Shown here: piece by piece, positions 26,359 to 35,507 of the stretch | Layout of the letters: the number at the start of each line of letters is the position of its first letter | How positions within the stretch are numbered: position 1 is the stretch's first letter | NCBI GenBank assembly: GCA_046047235.1 | Contig: JBJOII010000001.1 | Span: forward strand, 1-64,000 | Source: JBMTVN01 sp046047235 | GTDB taxonomy: Bacteria > Verrucomicrobiota > Verrucomicrobiia > Limisphaerales > JAHDYP01 | Direction of reading: 5' to 3' | Length of the DNA stretch: 64,000 bases | The notes under the pieces: generated by a model | Databases searched by the model: none | The model's input: only the letters and a program-made list of their open reading frames with translations | What the model was told of the DNA's origin: nothing | Program-made: the position numbers and the translations under genes

Positions 26359-28242
26359 CTAGTGAAAAAAGCGTTCGTTGGAGACCTTGGATTCCCAGGC
26401 TTTCCGTGCGGCCTGAACATCGGGCATGGTGCTGACTTCTGCGGGCGGGACATCCCACCACGTATCGTAGCCGCCCACGCCGGCATAGCGGTCGTTCCGG
26501 ATGTATATCACCGTGGTCCGGGTCTGCGCCTTGGCAGCCTCCATGGCCGCCACAAAATCCTCCCGCGTCTTGCACTCAATCACGTGAGCACCCAAGCCCC
26601 GTGCATTCATCGCAAGATCGACCGGCAACTCCTCCGCCTGTGAGCCGCTGCTGTCACCCAGGAGCCGACCGTCCTTGGGGTAGACGTAACGCGTGCCAAA
26701 CCCATCCTGACCGAGCGAACGGCTGAGGCCGCCAATGCTGTTGAAGCCGGAGTTGTCCATGAGGACAATCGTGAGTTTGTAGCCCTCCTGGATGGAGGTG
26801 ATAATCTCATTGCCCAGCATCAGGTAACTGCCGTCACCAACCATCACATAGACCTCGCGTTTGGGGTCGGCCATCTTGATACCGAGCCCGCCGGCGATTT
26901 CGTAACCCATGCAGCTGAACCCGTATTCGAGGTGGAAATGCTTCGGGTGATGGCAGCGCCAGAGCTTGTGCAGGTCACCGGGCATACTGCCGGCGGCGTT
27001 GATCATGACCGCGTCCTTGTCACCTAGCATGTTCACCGCACCAATGAGCTCGCCCTGACTCGGCAGCGGCTCATGTCGGATGTCGTAAATGCGGTCCACT
27101 TCAGCTTCCCATTCGTTGTGCAGCTTCTCGCATGCAGCCCGATATTCTGCAGGCACCTGATAGCCCTGAAGCAGAGGTTGGAGCTCCTCGAGGGTCACAC
27201 GGGCATCACCGGTCACTGACAGGCCGTTGTGTTTCTGGCCGTCGAACTCGGTGACGTTAATATTGATGAAGCGCACGCCATCGGCCTGAAACGCCGTCTT
27301 GCTGGCGGTGGTGAAATCGCTGTATCGCGTGCCGATACCGATCACGACATCGGCGTCCCGGGCCGCCACATTGGCCGCCCGCGTGCCGGTCACGCCGATG
27401 GCCCCGAGGTTGAGCGGATGGTCAAAGCGCAGGCTGCCCTTGCCGGCCATGGTTTCACCGACAGGAATGCCGGTTTGATCAACGAACTCCTTCAACTTCT
27501 CGCAGGCATCGCTGTAGATGACGCCGCCACCGGCGACGATCATGGGACGCTTGGCGTTGCGTATCGCTTCGGCAGCCTGCTCCACCACGCGCACGTCCGC
27601 CCGGTTGCGGGGTATCGACCACACCCGCTTTTTGAAGAACGCCGCGGGATAATCGTAAGCCTCGGTTTGCACGTCCTGCGGCAACGCCAACGTCACGGCC
27701 CCAGTATCGGCCGGGCTGGTGAGCACGCGCATGACCTCGGGGAGCGCGGTCAGCAGCTGGTCCGGGCGGTTGATCCGATCCCAGTAGCGGCTGACCGGCT
27801 TGAAGCAGTCGTTGACTGAGACGTCCTGCGATTGCCCAGACTCCAGTTGTTGCAGCACCGGGGCGACATTCCGTCGGGCGAAGATATCCCCGGGGAGGAG
27901 CAGTACGGGCAGACGGTTGATGGTGGCGACAGCGGCACCGGTGATCATGTTGGTGGCACCGGGGCCAATGGAAGATGTGCAGACCAGCGTCTGCCGACGG
28001 TTCTTCATCTTGGCGTAGGCCACAGCAGTATGGACCATGGCCTGTTCGTTGCGGGACTGGAAATAGCGCAACTCCGGGTATTCCTGCAGCGCCTGTCCGA
28101 TACCGCCGACGATGCCGTGGCCGAAGATACCGAAGCAGCCGGCGAAGAAGGGTTGCACTTCGCCGTCGCACTCGACGTGTTGTTGCGTGAGGTATTTCAC
28201 CAGGGCCTGGGCCATGGTGAGACGAATCGTGGGCTCTTTCAT
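26359..28242 (-). CDS. iolD: 3D-(3,5/4)-trihydroxycyclohexane-1,2-dione acylhydrolase
   Basis: A 627-residue thiamine-diphosphate enzyme that opens the ring to 5-deoxy-glucuronate. The N-terminal pyrimidine-binding domain has FAGCFGIFGHGIVGGIGQAL, an alteration typical of IolD, and SSIGPGATNMITGAAVATIN. The C-terminal domain has the ThDP motif GDGSYLMLGNE, ending in DNSGFNSIGGL. Length matches IolD and exceeds acetolactate synthase. Sixteen bases separate it from iolC. Confidence 0.95.
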   Translation of the reverse strand: MKEPTIRLTMAQALVKYLTQQHVECDGEVQPFFAGCFGIFGHGIVGGIGQALQEYPELRYFQSRNEQAMVHTAVAYAKMKNRRQTLVCTSSIGPGATNMITGAAVATINRLPVLLLPGDIFARRNVAPVLQQLESGQSQDVSVNDCFKPVSRYWDRINRPDQLLTALPEVMRVLTSPADTGAVTLALPQDVQTEAYDYPAAFFKKRVWSIPRNRADVRVVEQAAEAIRNAKRPMIVAGGGVIYSDACEKLKEFVDQTGIPVGETMAGKGSLRFDHPLNLGAIGVTGTRAANVAARDADVVIGIGTRYSDFTTASKTAFQADGVRFININVTEFDGQKHNGLSVTGDARVTLEELQPLLQGYQVPAEYRAACEKLHNEWEAEVDRIYDIRHEPLPSQGELIGAVNMLGDKDAVMINAAGSMPGDLHKLWRCHHPKHFHLEYGFSCMGYEIAGGLGIKMADPKREVYVMVGDGSYLMLGNEIITSIQEGYKLTIVLMDNSGFNSIGGLSRSLGQDGFGTRYVYPKDGRLLGDSSGSQAEELPVDLAMNARGLGAHVIECKTREDFVAAMEAAKAQTRTTVIYIRNDRYAGVGGYDTWWDVPPAEVSTMPDVQAARKAWESKVSNERFFH

Positions 28243-28258
28243 GTTGCTTGCTCCGTGC

Positions 28259-29284
28259 TTAATCCAGTCCGCCCCGGTCTTTGACGAAAGCCGACACTTC
28301 CTCGAACGTCGGCATGAAATTGGCGCAACCGTGTCGGGTCACCACGATGGCACCACAAGCGTTCCCCAGGCGCGCGGCCTTGCGCCAGTTCCAACCCTGA
28401 AGGCGTCCGCAGAGAAAACCTGCGGCAAAGGCATCTCCCGCTCCGAGGATGTTGGCAACTTCCACCGGATAGCCCGGCGCTTCGATCACCTCAATCTCGC
28501 CGGAATCATGCCGCAGGTGAATGCGAGCCCCCTGCTCGCCGCGCTTCTGGATCAGCGCCCTCGGACCAAGGTCCAGCAACACCCGGGCTGCTGCCTCCAC
28601 ATCACCGTGTACCTTGGTGTCGGAAACCGAGTCCGTGCGCTCAAGGTCCGCTTCATCCGCCAGCACCGAAGCGCAGATCTCATCCTCGGTGCCCAGCACA
28701 ATATCCACATTGCGAAGAGCTGAACGTGCAGTGACTCCAAACGCACGCGGGTCATGCCACTGGTCCGGCCGGAAATCCAAATCCATCACCACTTCGGCAC
28801 CCGCCTTGCGAGCCCGCTCCGCCGCAAACAGGGTCGCGCTGCGACTGGGGTCGAGACACAGATTTGTGCCGGCAAACTGGAACACGCGACAGTCAGTCAC
28901 CGGCGCGGCAATGACGTCATCAATCGTCAGTTCAATGTCGGCACAACCTTGCCGGTAATACACCAGCGGGAATTTGTCGGGCGGTTCTATACCAAGCACG
29001 ACCGCACTGGTCCGGTGACGGGGTTTGCGCCGGATGAAATTTGTGCAGACACCTTCACGTTCGAGGAACTGGAGGATGAAATCGCCGACGGGATCCTGCC
29101 CGAGTCCGGTGAGAATGGCGGTGTTGAGGCCGAGACGATGGCCGCCGACACTGATGTTGGTGGGTGATCCCCCGACGTACGCTGCGAAGCTGGTGATGTC
29201 GGGAAACTTGGCGCCGATGTCATTGCTGTAGAGGTCGATTGAGGATCGACCCATGTGCAGCGTGTCGTAGGTGGGCGTAGCCAT
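28259..29284 (-). CDS. iolC: 5-dehydro-2-deoxygluconokinase (PfkB family)
   Basis: A 341-residue ribokinase-fold kinase phosphorylating 2-deoxy-5-keto-gluconate. It has the N-terminal DLYSNDIGAKFPDITSFAAY and GGSPTNISVGGHRLGL typical of IolC, and the PfkB active-site signature GAGDAFAAGFLCGRL with the catalytic Asp. It lacks the C-terminal DUF2090 aldolase-like extension seen in fused IolC proteins, so the following aldolase step must come from elsewhere. Confidence 0.93.
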   Translation of the reverse strand: MATPTYDTLHMGRSSIDLYSNDIGAKFPDITSFAAYVGGSPTNISVGGHRLGLNTAILTGLGQDPVGDFILQFLEREGVCTNFIRRKPRHRTSAVVLGIEPPDKFPLVYYRQGCADIELTIDDVIAAPVTDCRVFQFAGTNLCLDPSRSATLFAAERARKAGAEVVMDLDFRPDQWHDPRAFGVTARSALRNVDIVLGTEDEICASVLADEADLERTDSVSDTKVHGDVEAAARVLLDLGPRALIQKRGEQGARIHLRHDSGEIEVIEAPGYPVEVANILGAGDAFAAGFLCGRLQGWNWRKAARLGNACGAIVVTRHGCANFMPTFEEVSAFVKDRGGLD

Positions 29285-29313
29285 GTGCGTTCGGTCGTTT
29301 CAGAAGACAGAGG

Positions 29314-30201
29314 TCAGTAGAGCGGCAGCCTTGGGTCCTTACCCTGATATTGGTTTTTCACCCACGTAAAGCGGGGGTCATCCTGGTTCGCGAGGCTTTG
29401 CGCACTTCCGGCCAGGACGTTCAGGTAATAGGTCGTATAGCCCGGCATAGAGGTCACGGGATGGTAGCCTTCGGGGATCAGCACCGCGCTGTTGTTTCCG
29501 GGCCGCACCACAGCGTCGATGGGTTTTCCGGCGGCATGCAACGGGCTGTTCTCGTCGGTATAAACCCATTGGAAGGCGTATCCCTCCTCGGGCTTGATCC
29601 GGTAGAAATAAACCTCCTCGAGGTCGGCTTCCACGAGTTCGCCATTGAGCCCCGTTATATGCCGGTCGTGTTTGTGAGGCGGGTAGCTGCTCCAGTTGCC
29701 GCTGGGCGTGTAGACTTCGACCAGCACGAGACGGTGAACCGGTGAGCCGGGAGGGAGCAGGTCATTGATTTGCCGGCTGACGTTGTCCCCGCCGCGGATT
29801 GAGCGCTGGACTTGGTCGGGCTGAATGAGGAACGCCTCGTGGTCCTGATCGGTCGGCACCCACGCCACGGCGAAATCCCCCGCGGTCTCCGACTCCACGG
29901 TCAGCTCCGAATTGCGCGGCAGGTAAAGGGCATGGGCCCCGCCTTCAAACACGCTGGCGCGCCCGCCGAGACCGCTCCAGCTGCCCCGGTTGGACTGGAC
30001 GTTGTAGCGACCCGTGAGATCCACCCACGCCAGCTCGAAGTCGCCAACACCAAAGGACCATTTCTGGCCGGGCTCAAGGTGGCGCACTTCGAAGTGGATG
30101 TAATCCCAGCCCGCGGTATCGGGAGTCACGCGCAACAGTCGCTGCGGGTCGGCCGGATCTGTGACAGGTTGAATAAGGAGGTTCTCGGCGGTGTATTGCA
30201 T
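29314..30201 (-). CDS. iolB: 5-deoxy-glucuronate isomerase
   Basis: A 295-residue double-cupin isomerase converting 5-deoxy-glucuronate to 2-deoxy-5-keto-gluconate. The diagnostic PPHKHDRH metal-binding motif is present, with the preceding NWSSYP, and VIPEGYHPVTSMPGY-type C-terminal cupin features (here LIPEGYHPV). It lies between iolA and iolC with short gaps of 24 and 29 bases. Length and motifs match IolB closely. Confidence 0.95.
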   Translation of the reverse strand: MQYTAENLLIQPVTDPADPQRLLRVTPDTAGWDYIHFEVRHLEPGQKWSFGVGDFELAWVDLTGRYNVQSNRGSWSGLGGRASVFEGGAHALYLPRNSELTVESETAGDFAVAWVPTDQDHEAFLIQPDQVQRSIRGGDNVSRQINDLLPPGSPVHRLVLVEVYTPSGNWSSYPPHKHDRHITGLNGELVEADLEEVYFYRIKPEEGYAFQWVYTDENSPLHAAGKPIDAVVRPGNNSAVLIPEGYHPVTSMPGYTTYYLNVLAGSAQSLANQDDPRFTWVKNQYQGKDPRLPLY

Positions 30202-30225
30202 GCGTAAAAGTCTGCCAAATGAAGA

Positions 30226-31707
30226 TCAGGATTCAGGCCAGTACCGCTCAGTAATGACTTTGCGTTCCGTGAAAAAGTCGATGACCGCCCGGCCCTGCGC
30301 CTTGATGTCAGAGAACTGGGATGCCTTCATGCCCCCGAACGGCAGATGAGCTACAGGCGCCGGGATACCTACGTTCACCCCGATCATCCCGCATTGGACC
30401 TCCAGCTTGAACCGGCGCGCCCAATACCCGTTCTGGGTATAGATCGATGCGCCGTTCCCGTAGGGATGGTCATTGATGATCTGAACCGCCTCGTCGAAGT
30501 CCCGCGCCTTGAGCACCACGACCACCGGGCCAAAGATCTCGGTGCTATGGATGCTCATGCCCGGCTGCACATCAGCAAACACCGTCGCCCCGATAAAGTG
30601 CCCGTTCTCGCATCCGGGAGGAACCGCGCCTCGACCATCCACCAGCAGACGAGCACCCTCTGCCAGCCCCTTCTCGATCATGGAATGGATGAATGTCTTC
30701 GCCTTGGCAGAGATCACCGGCCCCATGACCATCGGGTTGTTTTCTACTGCAGGATCAAGCGGGTTCGCAGCCACGACCTCCTTGCAGGCTTCGGTCAAGC
30801 GGTTGCAGAGCTCCTCATAGGTGGCATCACCCACGGCCACAACGGCGGACGCCGCCATGCAACGTTGACCGGCACAACCGAAGCAGGAGGACAGCAGATT
30901 GCGCACAACCTCTTCCTGTCGGGCATCGGGCATCACGACCAAATGGTTCTTGGCACCGCCCATGGCCTGGAACCGCTTTTTGTGTTCCACACACTTGGCA
31001 GCGACCGCACGACAGGTTTGCGTGGAGCCCACCAGCGATACTCCCTGCACCTTCGGGTGCTCGATCAGGGCATCTCCAACCACGCGGTCGCCGTGCACCA
31101 GATTGAACACGCCCGCAGGAAACCCGCACTCGTCGAGCAGACGCGTGATGCGCTGCATCGTCAACGGCACCTGCTCGGACGGTTTCAGCACGTAGGTATT
31201 TCCTGAAGCGAGTGCATACGGAAAGAACCAGAACGGAACCATGCCCGGGAAATTAAACGGCGCGATCATGCCGAACACGCCGAGCGGCACCCGAAGCACT
31301 TCGCCGTCGATACCCTCCGACGCGTTGATCAGCTTGTCCCCCTGTTGCAGGACGGGCATGCCACAGGCCACCTCACAGTTCTCCACGAGTCGCTTGATCT
31401 CCGCCCTGGCATCGGGCAGCGACTTGCCGTTTTCCTCGGCGATCGAACGCGACAGCATTTCCTCGTTCGAGCGCAAGCGCTCGAGCAACGCGAAGAGCGG
31501 GGCGACACGACGCGAGGCAGCGGTCTGGCTCCAGGCCGGGAAGGCGGCGGCTGCGGCCTCGATTGCGCGCTGGCATTCCGCGGCGGTGGACAAGGGCACT
31601 TCGGCAAGGGTCGCACCCGTGCTGGGGTTTTCAACGGGAAGGAAGCCCGAGGCCTCAGCCTCGACCCACTGGCCGTTGATGTAATTGGTCAATCGTTCTA
31701 CAGACAT
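30226..31707 (-). CDS. iolA: Methylmalonate-/malonate-semialdehyde dehydrogenase (acylating)
   Basis: A 493-residue CoA-acylating aldehyde dehydrogenase completing inositol breakdown (malonate semialdehyde to acetyl-CoA), also able to serve valine catabolism. Motifs: YINGQWVEAEASGFLPVENP opening, FNFPGMVPFWFFPYALASGN, VGSTQTCRAVAAKC and the nucleophile cysteine in LSSCFGCAGQRCMA, all MmsA-like. I chose the ATG at 31707 over a GTG 15 bases upstream. It is the first enzyme gene after the transporter genes in the operon. Confidence 0.95.
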   Translation of the reverse strand: MSVERLTNYINGQWVEAEASGFLPVENPSTGATLAEVPLSTAAECQRAIEAAAAAFPAWSQTAASRRVAPLFALLERLRSNEEMLSRSIAEENGKSLPDARAEIKRLVENCEVACGMPVLQQGDKLINASEGIDGEVLRVPLGVFGMIAPFNFPGMVPFWFFPYALASGNTYVLKPSEQVPLTMQRITRLLDECGFPAGVFNLVHGDRVVGDALIEHPKVQGVSLVGSTQTCRAVAAKCVEHKKRFQAMGGAKNHLVVMPDARQEEVVRNLLSSCFGCAGQRCMAASAVVAVGDATYEELCNRLTEACKEVVAANPLDPAVENNPMVMGPVISAKAKTFIHSMIEKGLAEGARLLVDGRGAVPPGCENGHFIGATVFADVQPGMSIHSTEIFGPVVVVLKARDFDEAVQIINDHPYGNGASIYTQNGYWARRFKLEVQCGMIGVNVGIPAPVAHLPFGGMKASQFSDIKAQGRAVIDFFTERKVITERYWPES

Positions 31708-31765
31708 GGTAGTAAGGGTCACCGCGCCGCCCTATGTGGGCGGGAGCAGGCAATCAATAATCCGG

Positions 31766-32734
31766 TTATGGTGTGGCTGCTCCCTCGAGCTTATCCAGCG
31801 TAATCAGTTCGATCTTAACCGGAATATAGGCCTCAAGGGTTTCACCACCGAGCGCAGCCATTGCGCTGACGACAGCCTGCCGTCCCATCTCCGCGGGGTT
31901 TTGCGCCACCGAAGCCTCCATGCGTCCATCCTTGATCTCCTTGCGGGCCTCGTCCACCGCATCAAAACCCATGATCCGGATCTTGCCCGTCAGGCCGGCG
32001 GCAGCCACAGCCTCCACCGCACCCAACGCCATCAAGTCATTCGCGGCAAAAATGGCCCCCAAATCGCGGTGGGCCTGCAACAGGTTCTGGGTGACATTGA
32101 ATCCCTGGTCCCGTTCGTTGTTGGCCGTCTGCGAGGCCACAATCTCCACGTTCTCCCTGTCCTTGACCGCATCCCGGAACCCCCGCAACCGGCTGTCTCC
32201 AGTCTCATGGCCCGGAATCCCCTCAAGCAAAGCCACCTTCACGGGCTCCTTGCTGGAACTGGCCAGAAAATCCCCGACGATGCGGCCTCCGTCGTAATTG
32301 TCCGACCCGATAAAGGTCAACGTCCTGGCGCCCTCAGACTTCACCATCTCCTCGTCGAGACGGGTATCCACGATGATGACGGGTATGCCGGCCTTGTTCG
32401 CCTTGGCCACCGCGGGCACGAGCTCACGCGATCCGCTCGGGGTCAGGCATAAGGCCTTCACCCGCGTCTGGATCAGGTTCTCCACAATCTGCATCTGCTT
32501 CTCCACATCCAGCTCGCGCTCGGCAGCCTGCACCACCAGATTGACGCCCAATTCAGCAGCCGCTTCCTCAGCACCGCGTTTCATGTCTAGAAAGAAGGGG
32601 CTGTTGAGCGTCTTGCAAACCAGCGCGATGCGCGGACTAGCATCGTCCTCATTGCCTGGCACCTGACGATTGCACGAAACCAAACCAGCAGCGGCCAAGG
32701 CCAGCACACCGGCGAGCAGAATCTGTTTTCTCAT
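31766..32734 (-). CDS. Sugar/inositol ABC transporter substrate-binding lipoprotein
   Basis: A 322-residue RbsB-type periplasmic binding protein. The signal ends in a lipobox (LVSC), so it is membrane-tethered, followed by the sugar-binding fold (ALVCKTLNSPFFLDMKRGAE, IPVIIVDTRLDE, AIFAANDLMALGAVEAVAAA). Its location directly upstream of iolA in transcription order argues for myo-inositol as ligand; that is inference. Its start overlaps the permease stop by four bases. Confidence 0.93.
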   Translation of the reverse strand: MRKQILLAGVLALAAAGLVSCNRQVPGNEDDASPRIALVCKTLNSPFFLDMKRGAEEAAAELGVNLVVQAAERELDVEKQMQIVENLIQTRVKALCLTPSGSRELVPAVAKANKAGIPVIIVDTRLDEEMVKSEGARTLTFIGSDNYDGGRIVGDFLASSSKEPVKVALLEGIPGHETGDSRLRGFRDAVKDRENVEIVASQTANNERDQGFNVTQNLLQAHRDLGAIFAANDLMALGAVEAVAAAGLTGKIRIMGFDAVDEARKEIKDGRMEASVAQNPAEMGRQAVVSAMAALGGETLEAYIPVKIELITLDKLEGAATP

Positions 32735-33681
32735 GAGTTGCGTCGTTTAAAAGCCGTATCAAAAAGCACTGCGGCGATAATCACCGCGCCAATAATGATC
32801 TGCTGCAGAAAGGAGGATACGCCCAGAAGGTTCAAGCCGTTTCTGAGCACGCCCATCAGCAAGGCGCCAATTAGCGTCCCAGCCAACGTTCCCCGACCAC
32901 CCATCAGGCTGGTTCCGCCAATGACGGTCGCCGCAATCGCGTCCAGCTCATAGGTCATCCCTGCGATGGGCTGGGCCGAGTTCAGTCGCGCAGTCAACAC
33001 GATTGCCGCCACCGCACTGGTGCACCCTGACAGCACGTAAATCAGCGTCTTGTGAAAACGGATGTTCACGCCCGAAAGATGGGACGCCTGTTCGTTTCCA
33101 CCCATGGCATAGGTGTAGAGACCGAAGCGCGTGCGCGTGAGCAGGACATGCGACAGCGCATAAACGATTAACATGATCCAGGCAGGCGCCGGAATGAACA
33201 GGAACTCCCCGTTTGCCAAAACCCGGAAGTCCTGACCAAAGCCCGAAATCGGCCGGCCATCGGTCATCAACAACGCACCGCCCCGGGCTACGCTCATCAT
33301 CCCCAGCGTGGCAATAAACGGAGGCAAACGTCCCAGGGTGACCAACAGCCCGTTCACCAGCCCGCACGCACCTCCCGCCGCCAACCCCAGCACTAATGCC
33401 ATCGGAAACGCCACGCCCTTCTGCAAGAACCACGCCAGAACGATGCCCGAAAACGCCAGGATCGACCCTACCGACAAATCAATCCCCGCACTGATAATCA
33501 CGAAGGTCATCCCCACCGCAATGATCCCGTTGATGGCCGATTGCTCGAGCACGGTCTTGAGGTTGTCCAGAGTGAGGAAATACGGGGTAAGGATCGTCAA
33601 CGCCATGCACAACAGCAGCAGCCCGGCGAGGGTGCCCAGTTGCCGTCCGTGCTGTAATATCAACTTCTTCCAATGCATCAC
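32731..33681 (-). CDS. ABC sugar transporter permease (RbsC/IatP-like)
   Basis: A 316-residue integral membrane permease of the ribose/inositol family with about ten hydrophobic segments. Signatures include GMTFVIISAGIDLSVGSILA and the cytoplasmic loop ATVIGGTSLMGGRGTLAGTL that contacts the ATPase. It overlaps both neighbours by four bases, so the three transporter proteins are translationally coupled. Confidence 0.95.
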   Translation of the reverse strand: MMHWKKLILQHGRQLGTLAGLLLLCMALTILTPYFLTLDNLKTVLEQSAINGIIAVGMTFVIISAGIDLSVGSILAFSGIVLAWFLQKGVAFPMALVLGLAAGGACGLVNGLLVTLGRLPPFIATLGMMSVARGGALLMTDGRPISGFGQDFRVLANGEFLFIPAPAWIMLIVYALSHVLLTRTRFGLYTYAMGGNEQASHLSGVNIRFHKTLIYVLSGCTSAVAAIVLTARLNSAQPIAGMTYELDAIAATVIGGTSLMGGRGTLAGTLIGALLMGVLRNGLNLLGVSSFLQQIIIGAVIIAAVLFDTAFKRRNS

Positions 33682-35171
33682 ACTTCTCCCAGTGCAGCCT
33701 TCAACACCGTAGGCTGGTCCACTCTGCCACGTTCAAACTCGGCCGACACGCGGCCACCATGCAGGACAAGGATCCGGTCACTCATCCCCAACACCTCAGG
33801 CAGGTCCGAGGAGATCATCAGGATCCCCGCCCCTTGCGCCGTCAGCTGGTTCATTAACTCGTAAATCCCCACCTTGGCGGCGACATCAATTCCGCGTGTC
33901 GGCTCGTCAAAGATCAGGATGTCGGCTTCCCTCGCCAGCCATTTGCCCAGCACGACCTTCTGCTGATTGCCTCCGCTCAGGTTCACAGTCGCCTGCTCAA
34001 GGTGGGGCGTCCGCACGCTGAGCTGCTCCACCTGCTTTCCGGCAACCTCACTCTCCCTGCGCGAACTCAGGAATCCACGCGGATAGGTCGTCTCAGGGTT
34101 CGCCAGCGAAATGTTCTGTCGAATCGACAGCGGCAACACCAACCCCATGCCCTTGCGATCCTCCGGCAAATACCCCATGCGCTCGCGCACCGCCACCGCC
34201 GGCGAGTCCATCCGCACCGGCCTGCCATGCACTCGAACCTGCCCCGCAGAAGCTTGCAACTGCCCGAACAGCGTCCGCGCCAGGGTGCTGCGACCCGACC
34301 CCATCAATCCCGCCACCCCCAGAATCTCCCCCCGCCGCAAGGTAAGATTCACGCCACGCAACTTGCCAACCGTGCATAACCCTTCCACCTCCAGCAATGG
34401 CTCACCCGGCTCAACCGGCCTGCGCGGAAAATGTTCCTTCAACTCACGATCCGCCATCCAACGGATCAACTCCGAAATCGACGTCTCCTCCACAGGCCGC
34501 GTCGCCACCCACCGGCCATCGCGCATCACGGTCACACGATCCCCCACCTCGAGGATCTCCTCCATTCGATGCGAAATATAGACTATGCCCACACCACGCT
34601 CCCGGACCTGCCCGATCAGCTCGAACAACCGCCGGATCTCGGTCGGCGTCAGGGCGGACGTCGGCTCGTCCATGATGATAATCCGGGCCTCAAAAGCCAG
34701 CGCCCGCGCAATCTCCACCATCTGTTGCTGGGCAATGCTCAACTGGTCCACCAACACCCCGGGATCGATCCGGATCCCCAGGCTGTTCAAAATCTCGCGG
34801 GTCCTCCTCCGCATCCCGGCATGATCCAGCAACCCCCACCCGAGACCCGGTTCCCTCCCAAGAAATATGTTGGAGTAAACCGGCAGCTGCGGCACCAGAC
34901 TGCACTCCTGATAGATGGTGTTGATCCCCAAATGCAGGGCTTCAGCCGGACTGCGAAACTGCACCGGGCGCCCGTCCAAAAGCATCTCCCCCGCATCGCT
35001 GACATAGGCCCCGCTCAAAATCTTCATGAGCGTCGACTTCCCCGCCCCGTTCTCCCCCAGCAAGACATGCACCTCCCCCGACCGCAGCTCAAAATCCACC
35101 CCGTCCAGTGCCAACACCCCGGGAAACACCTTCCGCATCCCCCGCATCTGCAACAAAGGCACCCCGCTCAT
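33678..35171 (-). CDS. ABC sugar transporter double ATPase (RbsA/IatA-like)
   Basis: A 497-residue duplicated ATPase powering uptake. The first half has Walker A GENGAGKST, signature LSIAQQQMVEIARA and Walker B IIMDEPTSAL. The second half has the degenerate Walker A GLMGSGRST, signature NLSGGNQQKVVLGKWLA and DEPTRGID. An open frame reaches 35237, but ATG 35171 gives the normal start (MSGVPLLQMRGMRKVFPG). It is the first gene of the ten-gene transporter/iol/sialidase-like operon. Confidence 0.95.
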   Translation of the reverse strand: MSGVPLLQMRGMRKVFPGVLALDGVDFELRSGEVHVLLGENGAGKSTLMKILSGAYVSDAGEMLLDGRPVQFRSPAEALHLGINTIYQECSLVPQLPVYSNIFLGREPGLGWGLLDHAGMRRRTREILNSLGIRIDPGVLVDQLSIAQQQMVEIARALAFEARIIIMDEPTSALTPTEIRRLFELIGQVRERGVGIVYISHRMEEILEVGDRVTVMRDGRWVATRPVEETSISELIRWMADRELKEHFPRRPVEPGEPLLEVEGLCTVGKLRGVNLTLRRGEILGVAGLMGSGRSTLARTLFGQLQASAGQVRVHGRPVRMDSPAVAVRERMGYLPEDRKGMGLVLPLSIRQNISLANPETTYPRGFLSSRRESEVAGKQVEQLSVRTPHLEQATVNLSGGNQQKVVLGKWLAREADILIFDEPTRGIDVAAKVGIYELMNQLTAQGAGILMISSDLPEVLGMSDRILVLHGGRVSAEFERGRVDQPTVLKAALGEV

Positions 35172-35507
35172 CTCAGCACCCCCAATGCTCCGCCCGCCCC
35201 CAAATACCGACCCGCCAGGTCCAAAAGCATGGACCAACTTGAAACTGGCAGTGCGTCACAGGGAAACATGTAAGCCAGATTCTTAAAGCGCCCGCTCACC
35301 CGTGGCAAGGCCAGGCCGCAACCCGCACACCCCAACCCCCGCGCGTTTCGGTGGTCCGCCCTCAGCCCTCAGCCCTCAGCCCTCCGCACTCCGCACTCCG
35401 CCCTCCGCCCTCCGCACTCCGCCCTCAGCCCTCAGCCCTCAGCCCTCAGCCCTCAGCGCTTTGCGCACACTTGCCCCGCCCCCGCGATCTACCGCACAGT
35501 CCCCGCC
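35172..35507. repeat. Intergenic region with 14-unit heptad array
   Basis: 35359-35456 is an uninterrupted array of CCCTCAG, CCCTCCG and CACTCCG units, closed by CGCTTTG. The other part (35172-35350), the likely promoter region of the inositol operon, is less repetitive. I cannot place promoter boxes or a regulator site with confidence. Confidence 0.85.
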
